The position numbers and the translations under genes were made by a program. Positions 36,601 through 41,876 of a stretch of 64,000 nucleotides of DNA are shown here, piece after piece. Numbering within the stretch: the first letter of the stretch is position 1; each line of letters begins with the position of its first letter. Source of the stretch: Sinotaia quadrata (taxonomy: Eukaryota; Mollusca; Gastropoda; Architaenioglossa; Viviparidae). The stretch spans positions 37,208,879-37,272,878 of the forward strand of contig CM054182.1 of assembly GCA_028829895.1 (NCBI GenBank), written 5' to 3'. The notes under the pieces are model-generated. The model was not told the DNA's origin, made no database searches, and saw only the letters and a program-made list of their open reading frames with translations.

Positions 36601-37869
36601 TAATAGATAAATTATAATAAGATCAAAATATATATTTTGGAATCCAAAGAACAAAAATCAAATCAAATTAAATTAAATTACTAAATCATGCAAAAAATAT
36701 ATTATGAGTCACATTTATTACAAGGAGTAAAAGAAAAGATGTATGGTGGAACTAACAAAAACAACAATGAATTCATTATTATTACAATGTTAGGAAAATA
36801 TAGTAAATTTAAAATACAATCAAGTTAGAATTTCTGTTTAATTTGAAAAGAAAACATTTTATAAAGGCTGACCTACCCAAGTCCACAAGACCAGAGCGAG
36901 AGGCTGTATCTATGTCTTCTGCAAGTCCATGCATAAGTTTTGACAAGCGATTCTCCACTTCTCGCTTTGTGCGCAAAAGGTTTTGAATCTCTCCTTCTTT
37001 CGTTTCTCTGAATAACTAAAATACACAAAGAATTAGACTTTAGAGCATTTCATCATCTTTTCATTCCAAGCATATTTATTATTTTGTAGCTGAAATTATA
37101 GAATAATAATATTTATTGCAGTCTAAAATCTAGCACTGAGAAATGCAATCTGAGGTCACAGTAATGTATTTACTAAGGTTTACGTGCATGCACTTTACAT
37201 TTAATGAAAAATTTTCAAAGTTTTAGGGCTACTGGCGAACTCCCTTAATGGGATAGTGTGATGTTATATAGCCCACCTTATTTGTAGGGCACTAAGGTAT
37301 GCAACAGGAAAAGTCCAATGAAAATCTGTCCAGTATTTTTATTTTATACTTAAGCTGCACAAACCCACAACCATAACATTAATTTTATATAAAATATTTT
37401 CTACCTTAAACTGTCTCTGCACTTTGTCACGATCACTTTCAAAAGCAGCAGCTCTGGCTACTGCCTCTTGTTCTGCTTCTAGTGCTGCATCTCGCTCTGC
37501 TCGCATCCTTGTGCATGTCTTTTGAAGAGCCAGTAATTCTGCCCGCAAGCGTTTATTCTCTGTCTCTAACTTTTGCTCCTTTTTCTGCATGTTCGCTATT
37601 TCATTTTCTTTGTTCAAGCGATACATTTCAAAATCTTTTTTAATGCGCTCTACCTCAGGGTTTTCAAGATCGATTGATAAAGCTGATCTCAGGCTCCCAC
37701 CTTTGGGTTTGCGACCCAAGGAACCCACACTACGAAGACCTAGTTTTCCCCTCGGTTTCATTTCGATTGGAATTCGTTTGATGACACCATGTCCACCATT
37801 TCCTGCAAGATCGGATCCCAAGATGTCATCGTCATCATGGGATCGCATAAAAGAACCACCTGCACCCAT
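1532..37869 (-). CDS. NPHP3: Nephrocystin-3 gene, 24 exons seen, 3' end off window
   Basis: Joined from 24 exons whose GT-AG boundaries and phases all agree, giving 1182 codons without a stop. Family knowledge: nephrocystin-3 works in the inversin compartment of the primary cilium with inversin, NEK8 and ANKS6, and is carried to cilia through N-myristoylation. Seen here: MGAGGS start (Gly2, Ser6 fit the myristoylation rule), basic and Gly-rich segment, coiled coil (about residues 75-180), conserved middle, P-loop NTPase with Walker A near 515-522 and Walker B near 603-611 (VILVLDSVD), helical STAND region, then TPRs from about 930 to the break at 1182. The vertebrate protein is about 1330 residues, so roughly the last 150 are missing to the left. 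Odd points: Walker A reads GTPGSGRS, with Arg in place of Lys, and many introns carry arrays built from splice junctions. Identity is secure from colinear similarity over the whole length; exact ends of a few exons could shift by one codon. Confidence 0.95.
2157..2328 (-). CDS. NPHP3: NPHP3 exon 23, TPR (residues 1102-1159)
   Basis: Codes [20 protein letters not shown], then [20 protein letters not shown] and [11 protein letters not shown]. This is the most conserved TPR of the family. Donor AAAG|GTATAG. Confidence 0.97.
2745..3600. repeat. Exon-22 donor minisatellite, about 22 copies of 35-39 bp
   Basis: On the minus strand each unit resembles the end of exon 22 plus its donor (CTACCTACAAAATAATGTGG then AGTAAGTTTTGC). 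Blocks differ: 35-37 bp units with TTATTTGGTTGGAG at 2745-3010, and near-identical 39-bp units with ATTCGTTGTAGG at 3180-3470. Short chance frames such as repeated [12 protein letters not shown] come from this array and are not genes. Confidence 0.9.
3587..3720 (-). CDS. NPHP3: NPHP3 exon 22, TPR (residues 1058-1101)
   Basis: Codes [18 protein letters not shown] and [19 protein letters not shown], close to the vertebrate sequence. Donor TGGA|GTAAGT, phase 2. It is followed by a roughly 850-bp array of exon-end and donor copies. Confidence 0.97.
4540..5560. repeat. Degenerate CATTCATT-rich tandem tract
   Basis: CCATTCATTCAAAG-like units of variable length (about 25-60 bp) run for about 1 kb. 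They stop about 25 bp inside the intron from the exon 21 donor. Confidence 0.8.
5570..5645 (-). CDS. NPHP3: NPHP3 exon 21 (residues 1032-1057)
   Basis: Codes [18 protein letters not shown] and RTPRGPN, the basic linker between TPRs. Acceptor TTTCACAG, donor CCAAAT|GTAAGT. Confidence 0.9.
6737..6759. repeat. (CA)n microsatellite
   Basis: About 11-12 CA units in the intron between exons 20 and 21. The rest of 5646-7060 shows nothing recognisable. Confidence 0.9.
7060..7450. repeat. Degenerate about 60-bp tandem tract
   Basis: Phrases like TTTACCAGACT, ACTGTTTATTG and TTTTAAGTACTG recur with much drift, next to the better-preserved exon-20 junction array. Confidence 0.55.
7505..7745. repeat. 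Exon-20 donor tandem repeat, 4 copies of about 61-66 bp
   Basis: The real donor GT is at 7714-7713. Copies of the exon end (CTAGATTCCTTAG to GTTCCAGAAACAA) with donor-like GTAAGT or GTAATC sit at 7652, 7591 and 7525. Intron part CAGTGCTGCTATTAGAT is also repeated. Confidence 0.92.
7715..7956 (-). CDS. NPHP3: NPHP3 exon 20, TPR (residues 952-1031)
   Basis: Codes [40 protein letters not shown] and AVLFQKQDK: TPRs of the kinesin-light-chain/NPHP3 style. Donor GACAA|GTAAGC, phase 2. Three more copies of the exon end and donor lie at 7505-7690. Confidence 0.96.
8550..8712. repeat. About 32-bp tandem repeat, 5 copies
   Basis: CTGACTGTATAAAGTTCTTT-like units. Intron between exons 19 and 20. Confidence 0.75.
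8852..9150. repeat. 85-bp tandem repeat, about 3.5 near-identical copies
   Basis: The same CAGCTATTCCTAACAGAAC start recurs at 8852, 8937, 9022 and 9107, exactly 85 bp apart, with little change. This is recent expansion. GC is higher than the surrounding intron. Confidence 0.95.
9167..9265. repeat. 38-bp tandem repeat, about 2.5 copies
   Basis: TCTTCATGAGACTTGACTTG followed by ATTCACCGAAAAATCCAA is repeated in a row. Confidence 0.9.
9775..9857 (-). CDS. NPHP3: NPHP3 exon 19 (residues 924-951)
   Basis: Codes [20 protein letters not shown], then KDLGLLTQ, the entry to the TPR block. Acceptor CACCCTCAG, donor ACACAG|GTTAGA, phase 0. Confidence 0.93.
10566..10666 (-). CDS. NPHP3: NPHP3 exon 18 (residues 890-923)
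   Basis: Codes [20 protein letters not shown] and [11 protein letters not shown], aligning with the family's YWQFVG segment before the TPRs. Acceptor AATTCCAG, donor GTGTGT, phase 1. A tandem array begins about 18 bp upstream of the acceptor. Confidence 0.92.
10684..11035. repeat. Tandem array abutting exon 18 acceptor
   Basis: Units of about 40-65 bp with GTTTGGTGTAATAAACTTTG and ACATTTCAAG. The first unit ends about 18 bp from the exon 18 acceptor, so it covers the branch-point zone. The AG itself is not copied. Confidence 0.85.
11367..11507 (-). CDS. NPHP3: NPHP3 exon 17 (residues 843-889)
   Basis: Codes [20 protein letters not shown] and [17 protein letters not shown], matching the family's ELPWL and LLNL segments. 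Donor GTAAGT, phase 2. Confidence 0.93.
11985..12275. repeat. Exon-16 donor minisatellite, 8 copies of 36 bp
   Basis: Exact 36-bp step. On the minus strand each unit contains ATTTACA|GTAAGTACAG. The real donor GT starts at 12260, and seven identical ones follow at 12224, 12188, 12152, 12116, 12080, 12044 and 12008. The unit is 12 codons long, so it gives fake repeat proteins in both directions. Confidence 0.97.
12261..12361 (-). CDS. NPHP3: NPHP3 exon 16 (residues 810-842)
   Basis: Codes [14 protein letters not shown] and [14 protein letters not shown]. Acceptor TTGCCAG; donor TTTACA|GTAAGTAC, phase 2. This donor is the first member of an eight-fold 36-bp array. Confidence 0.94.
13120..13375. 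repeat. Exon-15 donor tandem repeat, 4 copies of about 61-77 bp
   Basis: Copies of CATCAACAGGT plus intron sequence GTGAGTTTACTATGTTG. The real donor GT is at 13357; diverged copies are at 13283, 13222 and 13145. Confidence 0.88.
13358..13522 (-). CDS. NPHP3: NPHP3 exon 15 (residues 755-809)
   Basis: Codes [20 protein letters not shown] and [10 protein letters not shown], matching the family's NGVSESEL and GLLRFQH region. Acceptor ATTTTCAG, donor CAACAG|GTGCAT. Three diverged copies of the exon end and donor follow in the intron. Confidence 0.95.
13965..14100 (-). CDS. NPHP3: NPHP3 exon 14 (residues 709-754)
   Basis: Codes [20 protein letters not shown] and [15 protein letters not shown], ending at CTGAAG|GTTACC. 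It is less conserved than its neighbours, but the phases on both sides fit (2 in, 0 out). Confidence 0.88.
14340..14642. repeat. 56-bp tandem repeat with degenerate flank
   Basis: CAGACAGATTTCCTTTAAAT starts at 14511 and 14567, with further copies following. The older units to the left (14340-14510) have drifted. Intron between exons 13 and 14, away from splice sites. Confidence 0.9.
14705..14895. repeat. Exon-13 donor tandem repeat, 4 copies of about 53 bp
   Basis: On the minus strand GGCCAGACATTTGGCAAG then GTAGGAAAACTTAG. The real donor GT is at 14866; full decoys are at 14813 and 14761. The last copy has the exon part only (14711-14728), followed by ATTTTT where the donor should be. Confidence 0.95.
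14867..15150 (-). CDS. NPHP3: NPHP3 exon 13 (residues 615-708)
   Basis: Codes [20 protein letters not shown] and continues [13 protein letters not shown] to [11 protein letters not shown]. This is the sensor and winged-helix side of the NTPase. Phase 2 at donor AAG|GTAGGA. The last roughly 25 exon bases and donor are repeated three more times in the intron. Confidence 0.96.
15580..15860. repeat. Two-copy tandem duplication, about 118 bp
   Basis: GTGAAGAGCAA, AGTGTTTG and TAGTTAGGTATTAGTGTCA recur in the same order twice, with a third partial TGCCTGTTAAGTGTTTG. Confidence 0.75.
16676..16819 (-). CDS. NPHP3: NPHP3 exon 12, Walker B (residues 567-614)
   Basis: Codes [20 protein letters not shown], then [17 protein letters not shown] and the Walker [13 protein letters not shown]. 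Joining to exon 13 gives the same spacing to the KWLLDPLPV motif as in vertebrates. Acceptor GATGACAG seeds the large array to its right; donor GTAGGT. Confidence 0.95.
16810..18150. repeat. Exon-12 acceptor minisatellite, about 40-bp units, 1.3 kb
   Basis: On the plus strand CTGTCATCAAACAGAGCA, GTTATGTGTCATGATTAGCT. On the minus strand each unit ends in TTTGATGACAG, the exact end of the intron before exon 12. Around 10 clear units lie at 16820-17270. Beyond that the array drifts to TCATGATCTAACTTTTCTTG, CCCACACTAGTT units to about 18150. Confidence 0.93.
18240..18480. repeat. Degenerate short tandem tract
   Basis: TTTCTGTATTACTTCTAG and ATTATTTCTAGTGAGATTA phrases recur in the intron between exons 11 and 12. 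Confidence 0.6.
18591..18705 (-). CDS. NPHP3: NPHP3 exon 11 (residues 528-566)
   Basis: Codes [20 protein letters not shown] and then [13 protein letters not shown], aligning with the family segment after the P-loop. Acceptor AACTTACAG, donor GTGACT, phase 0 out. Confidence 0.94.
19120..20560. other. Unique, GC-richer intron block, possible old insertion
   Basis: Base composition is visibly less AT-rich than the rest of the intron. No long frame, no terminal repeat and no recognisable protein were found. It could be a decayed mobile element or unique intron sequence. Confidence 0.35.
20596..20800. repeat. 33-bp tandem repeat, about 6 copies
   Basis: AATGAATGTATCAGCAACCA followed by TAGACTATACAAC, near identical; one copy is shortened at about 20730. 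No splice site is nearby. Confidence 0.95.
21254..21357 (-). CDS. NPHP3: NPHP3 exon 10, Walker A (residues 494-528)
   Basis: Codes [17 protein letters not shown], then [18 protein letters not shown], the P-loop of the STAND NTPase. The usual invariant Lys is Arg (codon CGT, read from 21274-21276). Donor GTGAGT, phase 2. The acceptor and the first roughly 25 exon bases are repeated about every 72 bp in the upstream intron (21330-21660). Confidence 0.95.
21330..21665. repeat. Exon-10 acceptor tandem repeat, 5 copies of about 72 bp
   Basis: Each unit carries, on the minus strand, TATCAATAC(AG), TTATATGA and CTCACAGCCATG, meaning the intron end and the first part of exon 10. The real AG is at 21359-21358. 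The AG was lost in copies 2 and 3 but is kept at 21578-21577 and 21652-21651. Confidence 0.93.
22166..22339 (-). CDS. NPHP3: NPHP3 exon 9 (residues 436-493)
   Basis: Starts [16 protein letters not shown] after TTTTCTCAG. It ends [13 protein letters not shown] at donor GTAAGT, phase 0. The VWDVH and CELGFEK stretches are family hallmarks just before the P-loop. Confidence 0.95.
23255..23735. repeat. About 74-bp tandem repeat split by a LINE scrap
   Basis: CATTATTAGGCATTTCAAAC, AAGACTCAC, GAGCAGGCTGGCATTCATTTT recur about five times. Between copies three and four lies the retrotransposon piece at 23440-23595. Confidence 0.88.
23440..23595 (+). mobile_element. LINE reverse-transcriptase C-terminal fragment
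   Basis: One frame reads [20 protein letters not shown], then [14 protein letters not shown]. This is a phrase typical of the region after the palm domain in many invertebrate non-LTR retrotransposons. Only about 50 codons remain. Clade unresolved. Confidence 0.75.
24052..24199 (-). CDS. NPHP3: NPHP3 exon 8 (residues 386-435)
   Basis: Codes [20 protein letters not shown] and ends [14 protein letters not shown] at donor GTGAGT, phase 0. The acceptor (AAAACAG) has a second, diverged copy 67 bp further into the intron; see the duplication entry at 24160-24280. Confidence 0.92.
24160..24280. repeat. Duplicated exon-8 acceptor, 2 copies, 67 bp apart
   Basis: On the plus strand ATCCTGGATGTCAGCTGAAG, TTTGACTATTTCTG (real exon 8 start) is followed by a diverged second copy, CATCTTGAATGTCAGCTATA, TTGGACTATTTCTG. 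The second keeps a usable TTATTACAG on the minus strand. Confidence 0.88.
24781..24985. repeat. 91-bp direct duplication
   Basis: CAACTCTAATTATACTACT to GTCTTTAGCATGTTTACTCT occurs twice, 91 bp apart, with about 10 differences. Intron between exons 7 and 8. Confidence 0.88.
25554..25637 (-). CDS. NPHP3: NPHP3 exon 7 (residues 358-385)
   Basis: Acceptor TTTCCTCAG, donor CGCAG|GTGAGT. Codes [20 protein letters not shown] followed by FCFMDSR, matching the family's NPEGKPRLIF region. Phase 2 in and out. Confidence 0.9.
26780..27030. repeat. About 57-bp tandem repeat, 4 copies, near exon 6 donor
   Basis: AACATATAACCCAAAGGACA, AAAAGATTACTCAGTAAATG. It ends about 35 bp from the exon 6 donor and does not include it. 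Confidence 0.92.
27064..27149 (-). CDS. NPHP3: NPHP3 exon 6 (residues 330-357)
   Basis: Codes [20 protein letters not shown] and ends in phase 2 at CACAA|GTGAAC. This is the only donor that keeps frame with exon 7. The acceptor TTTCCAG has a tandem CAG, so one Gln may vary. Confidence 0.88.
27850..28540. repeat. About 65-bp tandem array downstream of exon 5
   Basis: AAGCATTTACTGTATTTTTA, CAGTTAATCTCCATATCCTA: three close copies at about 28190-28380, with older drifted units on both sides. It begins tens of bases from the exon 5 donor. Confidence 0.85.
28555..28650 (-). CDS. NPHP3: NPHP3 exon 5 (residues 298-329)
   Basis: Codes [20 protein letters not shown] and then [12 protein letters not shown], the hydrophobic beta-strand region ahead of the NTPase. 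Acceptor TTTCACCAG is strong; donor ATG|GTACTG is weak for this gene. Confidence 0.85.
29570..29850. repeat. About 119-bp tandem repeat, 2.5 copies
   Basis: GAACAAAGCCTTTATATCCT begins copies near 29580, 29699 and 29818. The first two are almost identical. Confidence 0.93.
30356..30400. repeat. Perfect 11-bp inverted repeat
   Basis: CAGATTGGCTG at 30356-30366 faces CAGCCAATCTG at 30390-30400. It lies just ahead of the transposase remnant and may be a subterminal repeat of it. Confidence 0.7.
30480..32580 (+). pseudogene. Decayed hAT transposase (DUF4371/ZMYM1-like)
   Basis: No single frame survives, but pieces follow the family order on the plus strand. [19 protein letters not shown] (about 31120) is the catalytic-side motif. 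Next come [20 protein letters not shown] and [17 protein letters not shown] (31320-31440), a helical region with [20 protein letters not shown] (about 31590), and near 32510 [16 protein letters not shown], the hAT C-terminal dimer motif. Stops and shifts interrupt it at many places. It sits antisense inside NPHP3 intron 4. Its ends and target duplication were not resolved. Confidence 0.85.
32580..33440. other. GC-richer block after the hAT relic, unknown element
   Basis: Distinct base composition with a CCCA tract at about 33175-33195. No convincing protein was seen. It may be the tail of the hAT element, another insertion, or a retrocopy scrap. Confidence 0.4.
33591..33618. repeat. (TG)n microsatellite
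   Basis: About 14 GT units in NPHP3 intron 4. Confidence 0.95.
33986..34119 (-). CDS. NPHP3: NPHP3 exon 4 (residues 253-297)
   Basis: Acceptor TTCTTTCAG; begins [20 protein letters not shown], colinear with the family's conserved DW segment. Ends AEVDLLIK at donor GTAGAA in phase 0. Confidence 0.92.
34732..34772. repeat. (GAGT)n microsatellite
   Basis: Ten GAGT units in a row in the intron between exons 3 and 4. The rest of 34120-36228 is AT-rich with a few short repeated phrases (AACATGGT, AACCATCAGGTT at 35010-35180). Confidence 0.95.
36229..36381 (-). CDS. NPHP3: NPHP3 exon 3 (residues 202-252)
   Basis: Phase 1 in and out. Codes [20 protein letters not shown] and, further on, FLRGPEFA and [10 protein letters not shown], which match the segment between the coiled coil and the NTPase in vertebrate nephrocystin-3. 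Acceptor TGACACAG, donor GTGGGT. Confidence 0.93.
36877..37015 (-). CDS. NPHP3: NPHP3 exon 2 (residues 156-201)
   Basis: Opens after TTTTAG with [19 protein letters not shown], the end of the N-terminal coiled coil. It ends in phase 1 at donor GTAGGT (36876-36871). The open frame joins exon 1 (QFK) and exon 3 exactly. Confidence 0.93.
37405..37869 (-). CDS. NPHP3: NPHP3 exon 1 (residues 1-155)
   Basis: Start chosen at the ATG at 37867-37869, giving [15 protein letters not shown]. Upstream in frame there is only a TTG and then a TAA at 37897-37899, so this is the first ATG. The MG start with Ser at 6 fits N-myristoylation, the known ciliary targeting signal of this family. The exon continues into a long charged coiled coil with [17 protein letters not shown], typical of nephrocystin-3. 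It ends QRQFK at the donor GTAGAA (37404-37399), phase 0. Confidence 0.96.
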
Positions 37870-39594
37870 ATTTCCTTCTCTCAATAAATTAATTGATTAT
37901 TCAGTATCAAATAGTCAAGACAAGAGTCGATAGGCCTGGATCGATTCTAAATAGGCTAAGTGTTTGAGGTTGGTGCCACATACGTCTCAACATTAACACG
38001 ACTTAAGCAGTGTAAATACATTGGTCTTTTTTTGCTGAGTTAGCTTTCTGAGTCATGAATAATTTCGGGTATAAATAAAGCAAGTGCTGGTTGGTTTGTG
38101 CCATGATATTAAATTGTCTACCTGCTATGTATTTAAAAATAGCACTCAACAATAATTATAATTATAAATATAATGCCTGCAAATCGCCCAACATTCTGAG
38201 AGTGAGAAAGGAGTATTAATTCTTTCGGGTGCATTGATGCTATATCAATAAGGACGATTACAGACATAAGTTATTTCATACCACCAACTGTATATTGGTA
38301 GTTATACTGTGTATGGACTGCTTTTACTACTTTACTTGTAAGCCACTTGTACAATACAAATTGCATCCACTCGACATACACAGAGAAGCAAAAGCGGAAG
38401 TGATGCATTCAAAGCCATTAAAGTGGTAGTCTCGTATAATCTTGAGAACGACGCGCGTTTGGGGGTGTCGAAAAAGTCCACGTCAGTTACATTTTATGAT
38501 TTTAAGACTTAGAGGAGTTGCAGCTGAAATTCTTTTAATTTTATTGCATTTTTGTTTAAAATATTATTAGCTTTTCAATGTACACATTGTTATCGATTAA
38601 TCTATATTTAGATCAGATAGGTTGTATAAGTCAACTCGGTTGGCAACTGCATGGTAATCAAAATAAAAGTATTCAAGGGCTTATCTGAATACATTTTATG
38701 TATTTTACAACTACACATGCATATCAGATTTAACGATTTTAATGTGTAGTCCAAATACTACAAAGATTTTACTTAAATATTTTTCACAGTAAACGCCTTA
38801 ATAATTAATTACAAAAAAGGAGTAGTTGCACATATGCTAAAATAGGTTTCGTTGACTAATCGACTTAGCCTTTAGCAAAAATAATTAATCTGTTATGTGT
38901 GTAGTAGTATGTATTGTTCACAATTGATCCTTAAAAGTTACATATCCAAACTAAAACTCAGTCAACACTATTACAGAATACTCACTGATGTATACTACCT
39001 CCATTCCCTCGAACAATTAAGGGGTACATATTGTATGTTATACAGATTGCCATAGGTAAGAAAAGTGAAGGTTTGAGTGGAAGTCTGTTAATTGCCACTT
39101 AATTGGCAAACTGTTGCCAGTACACTAATGGACCTACCCGGTTACTACACTAGAAGACCTTTCCAGTTAGTACTATCACACACACACACACACATCCCAC
39201 ACACATGCCTTGATGCTATCCGACACCCTACAAACCCCTGTCCATAAAGGACCTATGTTGTTTTTTCGGTGTTGGAGTAGAGCCTCTGGCTTCCTTGACC
39301 CACCGTCTGTTGTCATCATAACGGGCATTTCCACATGAATATCAACAAACGTGATTTTTAAAAATAATAATAGTAACTCCCAAAAAAAGGCAATTTGCAG
39401 TGTTACATTCCCCGGTATTTATTTAAAGAGCCTGATTCAGAAATAGGATTAACTCTCTTCTCACCTATTCTGACAGACCGGTTGTCCAAATTCACCCTTC
39501 AATCTAATTAAATTCCACGCTAGTAGTTTGTATATTTGTTTCTTCAATAGCCTATACATAACATTTTAACTCATTTCATATCTACCACTGTCTT

Positions 39595-39715
39595 GGAGCC
39601 CGTTTCTTCAATAGCTTAACACATAACACGTGTATACATGCAATTGTTCCTTCAATAGCGTAACACATAACACGTGTATACATGCAATTGTTCCTTCAAT
39701 AGCTTTACACAGCGC
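39595..39715. repeat. 53-bp tandem repeat, 2.3 copies
   Basis: TTCCTTCAATAGCGTAACAC, ATAACACGTGTATACATGCA repeats twice, with a third partial. Confidence 0.88.
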
Positions 39716-41780
39716 ATTTTGAACTCGCTCCGCTCATTTCCTGTACTGTTAGTGGTACACATTGTACACATACTCTTGTGTTGATAACTGTAGTCAACAC
39801 TTTTAGATTTGTCAATGCAAAATTATTTTTAGAAATTAAAATATTTGACTTAATTTTTGGCAATTTGAGTTTAGGCCTCATATGTTTGGTGGTGGTGGTG
39901 GCAATAATAATGAAATATTACAAAATAATTCTTTAAAATACAAATACTCGTACTACTGTGGCTGAATGAGGGCCACAAAACAAACAACTGCATCGAAAAA
40001 TTGAAACCACTATGACATAACAAATTCTGCGATACGCCCTTCCCCTCGTCACCCCTCGACGTTTGCGTGAAATTATCTATGCACACACTTTTAGAGTTAT
40101 ATAATTTTTATATTATACTCATCCCTAACTGAATTAATAATTTTGGTTATATTGCACATAGCAATATAATTTACCTAAGAAATTGGCCATGAAGCGAAAA
40201 CTTAACCTTCATATTACAATTTTCAATACATTTATTGGTGCTCTAACGAATATTCAGATTTGTTTACATATATTTTGTTCTCTTTATTTTTCGCTTACTT
40301 ATTTTCCTAAACAATTTGTGATAGATCGAAAACTTGATGTTCATTTTACAATTATAATGTATCTTATTATTTAAAACTCTGTATGTGAAAGAGACAAAAA
40401 TAATGAAAACATTATGTGGAGATCTGTGAATACCTACCTATTTGTAGATGGATTAATGAACATGTACTTCATAATCAACCGTGTTTGAGGGTCAATATAC
40501 AAATAATTTTGCGAGAGGGTGAATTTTTTTTTATAAAAAAGCCGTCTCAGAAATTACATATACATGTACTTTTCCCCCCGAACTGCTAAAAATGAGGTCA
40601 GTGATCCGGCCGTGGGGCTGGCTGATCGCCCAAGAAGCTGGTAGTTTGATTTGATTTACGCCAGACGTTTCTCACACCATTGCCATTAAGTTAACTGCCT
40701 GTATACTTTATCAAAAAGATCTCGAAAAACACCGACACAGCGTCTTGCCTAACAGATTGACGATGCTATATAAATTTTTAATAAACTTGAAAGTTCGCCG
40801 GCCGACGTACATAATAAGTGCATACTGATTTGCCTAGTCGAATGATCAAGGCCAAACTTTCTGTATCAATATATTTACTTAAAATAGCAAACACACAGAA
40901 AACGATGTAACGAGCTACTGTTTATCAGTCACGTTATGCTACTAATTTTTAATACGAGATTTAAAATTTTGAATGATTGTAATTAAATTAATTGATCAAA
41001 TAATTGTCCTTTGGACAAGAACAAACAAGATGCTTCCCTCTGCCGAGCTTTATCGAGCGCCTAGTCGGGGGAAGGGGGGAATGAACGATCAGTTTAGCCC
41101 TGTATGAAATGTGGCTGTTCGGATAAACTGCACATTGCAGATACTATTTAAAAGTAATATTTCAGTAAATTATTCGCCACAGGTGTTTAGGCAAAAATTA
41201 GATGAGGACTGAATTCAGTAAACATTATTGACCCATATTTACCTTAAACTCAAACGTACAGGAAAGATCTTATTTAAATCCTCGCAGGGCAGAACATTCG
41301 GTCGATTTATTATTTAGGACAAAATATCTCAACTTATTTCTAATCCTTTCAGATGCAAAAATATCTCCAACCACATTATTAAGTGTTCCCTGCATCTTTC
41401 GACAACAAGGAAAGAGCCGTTTATTCGAGAATGAGGTATTTAAACAAACATTCTGATTGGTTATTATGGTGTCAGTTTTCGCGAATAAACTTTTTATTTT
41501 AAATTCACCGAAAGAAAATAATTGCACAATAAACGTGATGTGTGTTGTTTTGATTAATTTAGTGTTCCTATATTCTACTACATATAATTCATTGCATATA
41601 CAGATGCAAATTAGAGGTGTGAAATTAGAACATGTTTCTGCGGTTCAGCTTTCTTCATTAATATTCATGAGTATACAATATCGCAGCACTGATATTTACT
41701 TTGGAAGCCATAGTTCATGTAGCATAGTTCATTTTTTGTAGTTGTTTTATTACAAAGCAAGCAAAGACGCCGCCCTCCGG

Positions 41781-41789
41781 ATGTATTAG
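41781..41789 (+). promoter_or_regulatory. Two-codon upstream ORF ahead of CTDSP start
   Basis: ATG TAT TAG ends 11 bases before the main ATG at 41801. It counts only if the transcript starts upstream of it, which is inferred. Confidence 0.5.
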
Positions 41790-41800
41790 GTGTCTTCTAA

Positions 41801-41876
41801 ATGGACAGTACGTCCATTATCACCCAGGTTAGCAGAGAAGATGAACTTCTCAATACATTTCCCGCATCGGAAAAAG
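41801..41876 (+). CDS. CTDSPL: CTDSP exon 1
   Basis: ATG GAC AGT start, ending SEKG in phase 1 at AAAAAG|GTAAGC, a near-perfect donor. A TAA sits just before the ATG. G is present at +4. Confidence 0.93.

Larger units (their letters stand above)
37870..41800. promoter_or_regulatory. Divergent intergenic region, NPHP3 and CTDSP promoters inferred
   Basis: Both genes start outward from this block. It holds a small CA run (39179-39195), a 53-bp tandem repeat (39590-39715) and no coding segment. No clear TATA box or RFX X-box could be assigned. Confidence 0.6.

Noticed and set aside
37870..37884. Five-residue N-terminal extension of NPHP3 from a TTG
   Set aside because: Not an ATG; the next in-frame ATG gives the expected MG start.
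38636..38660. X-box-like TTGGCAACTGCATGGTAATC
   Set aside because: The half sites are in direct rather than inverted order, and it lies about 0.8 kb from the start.
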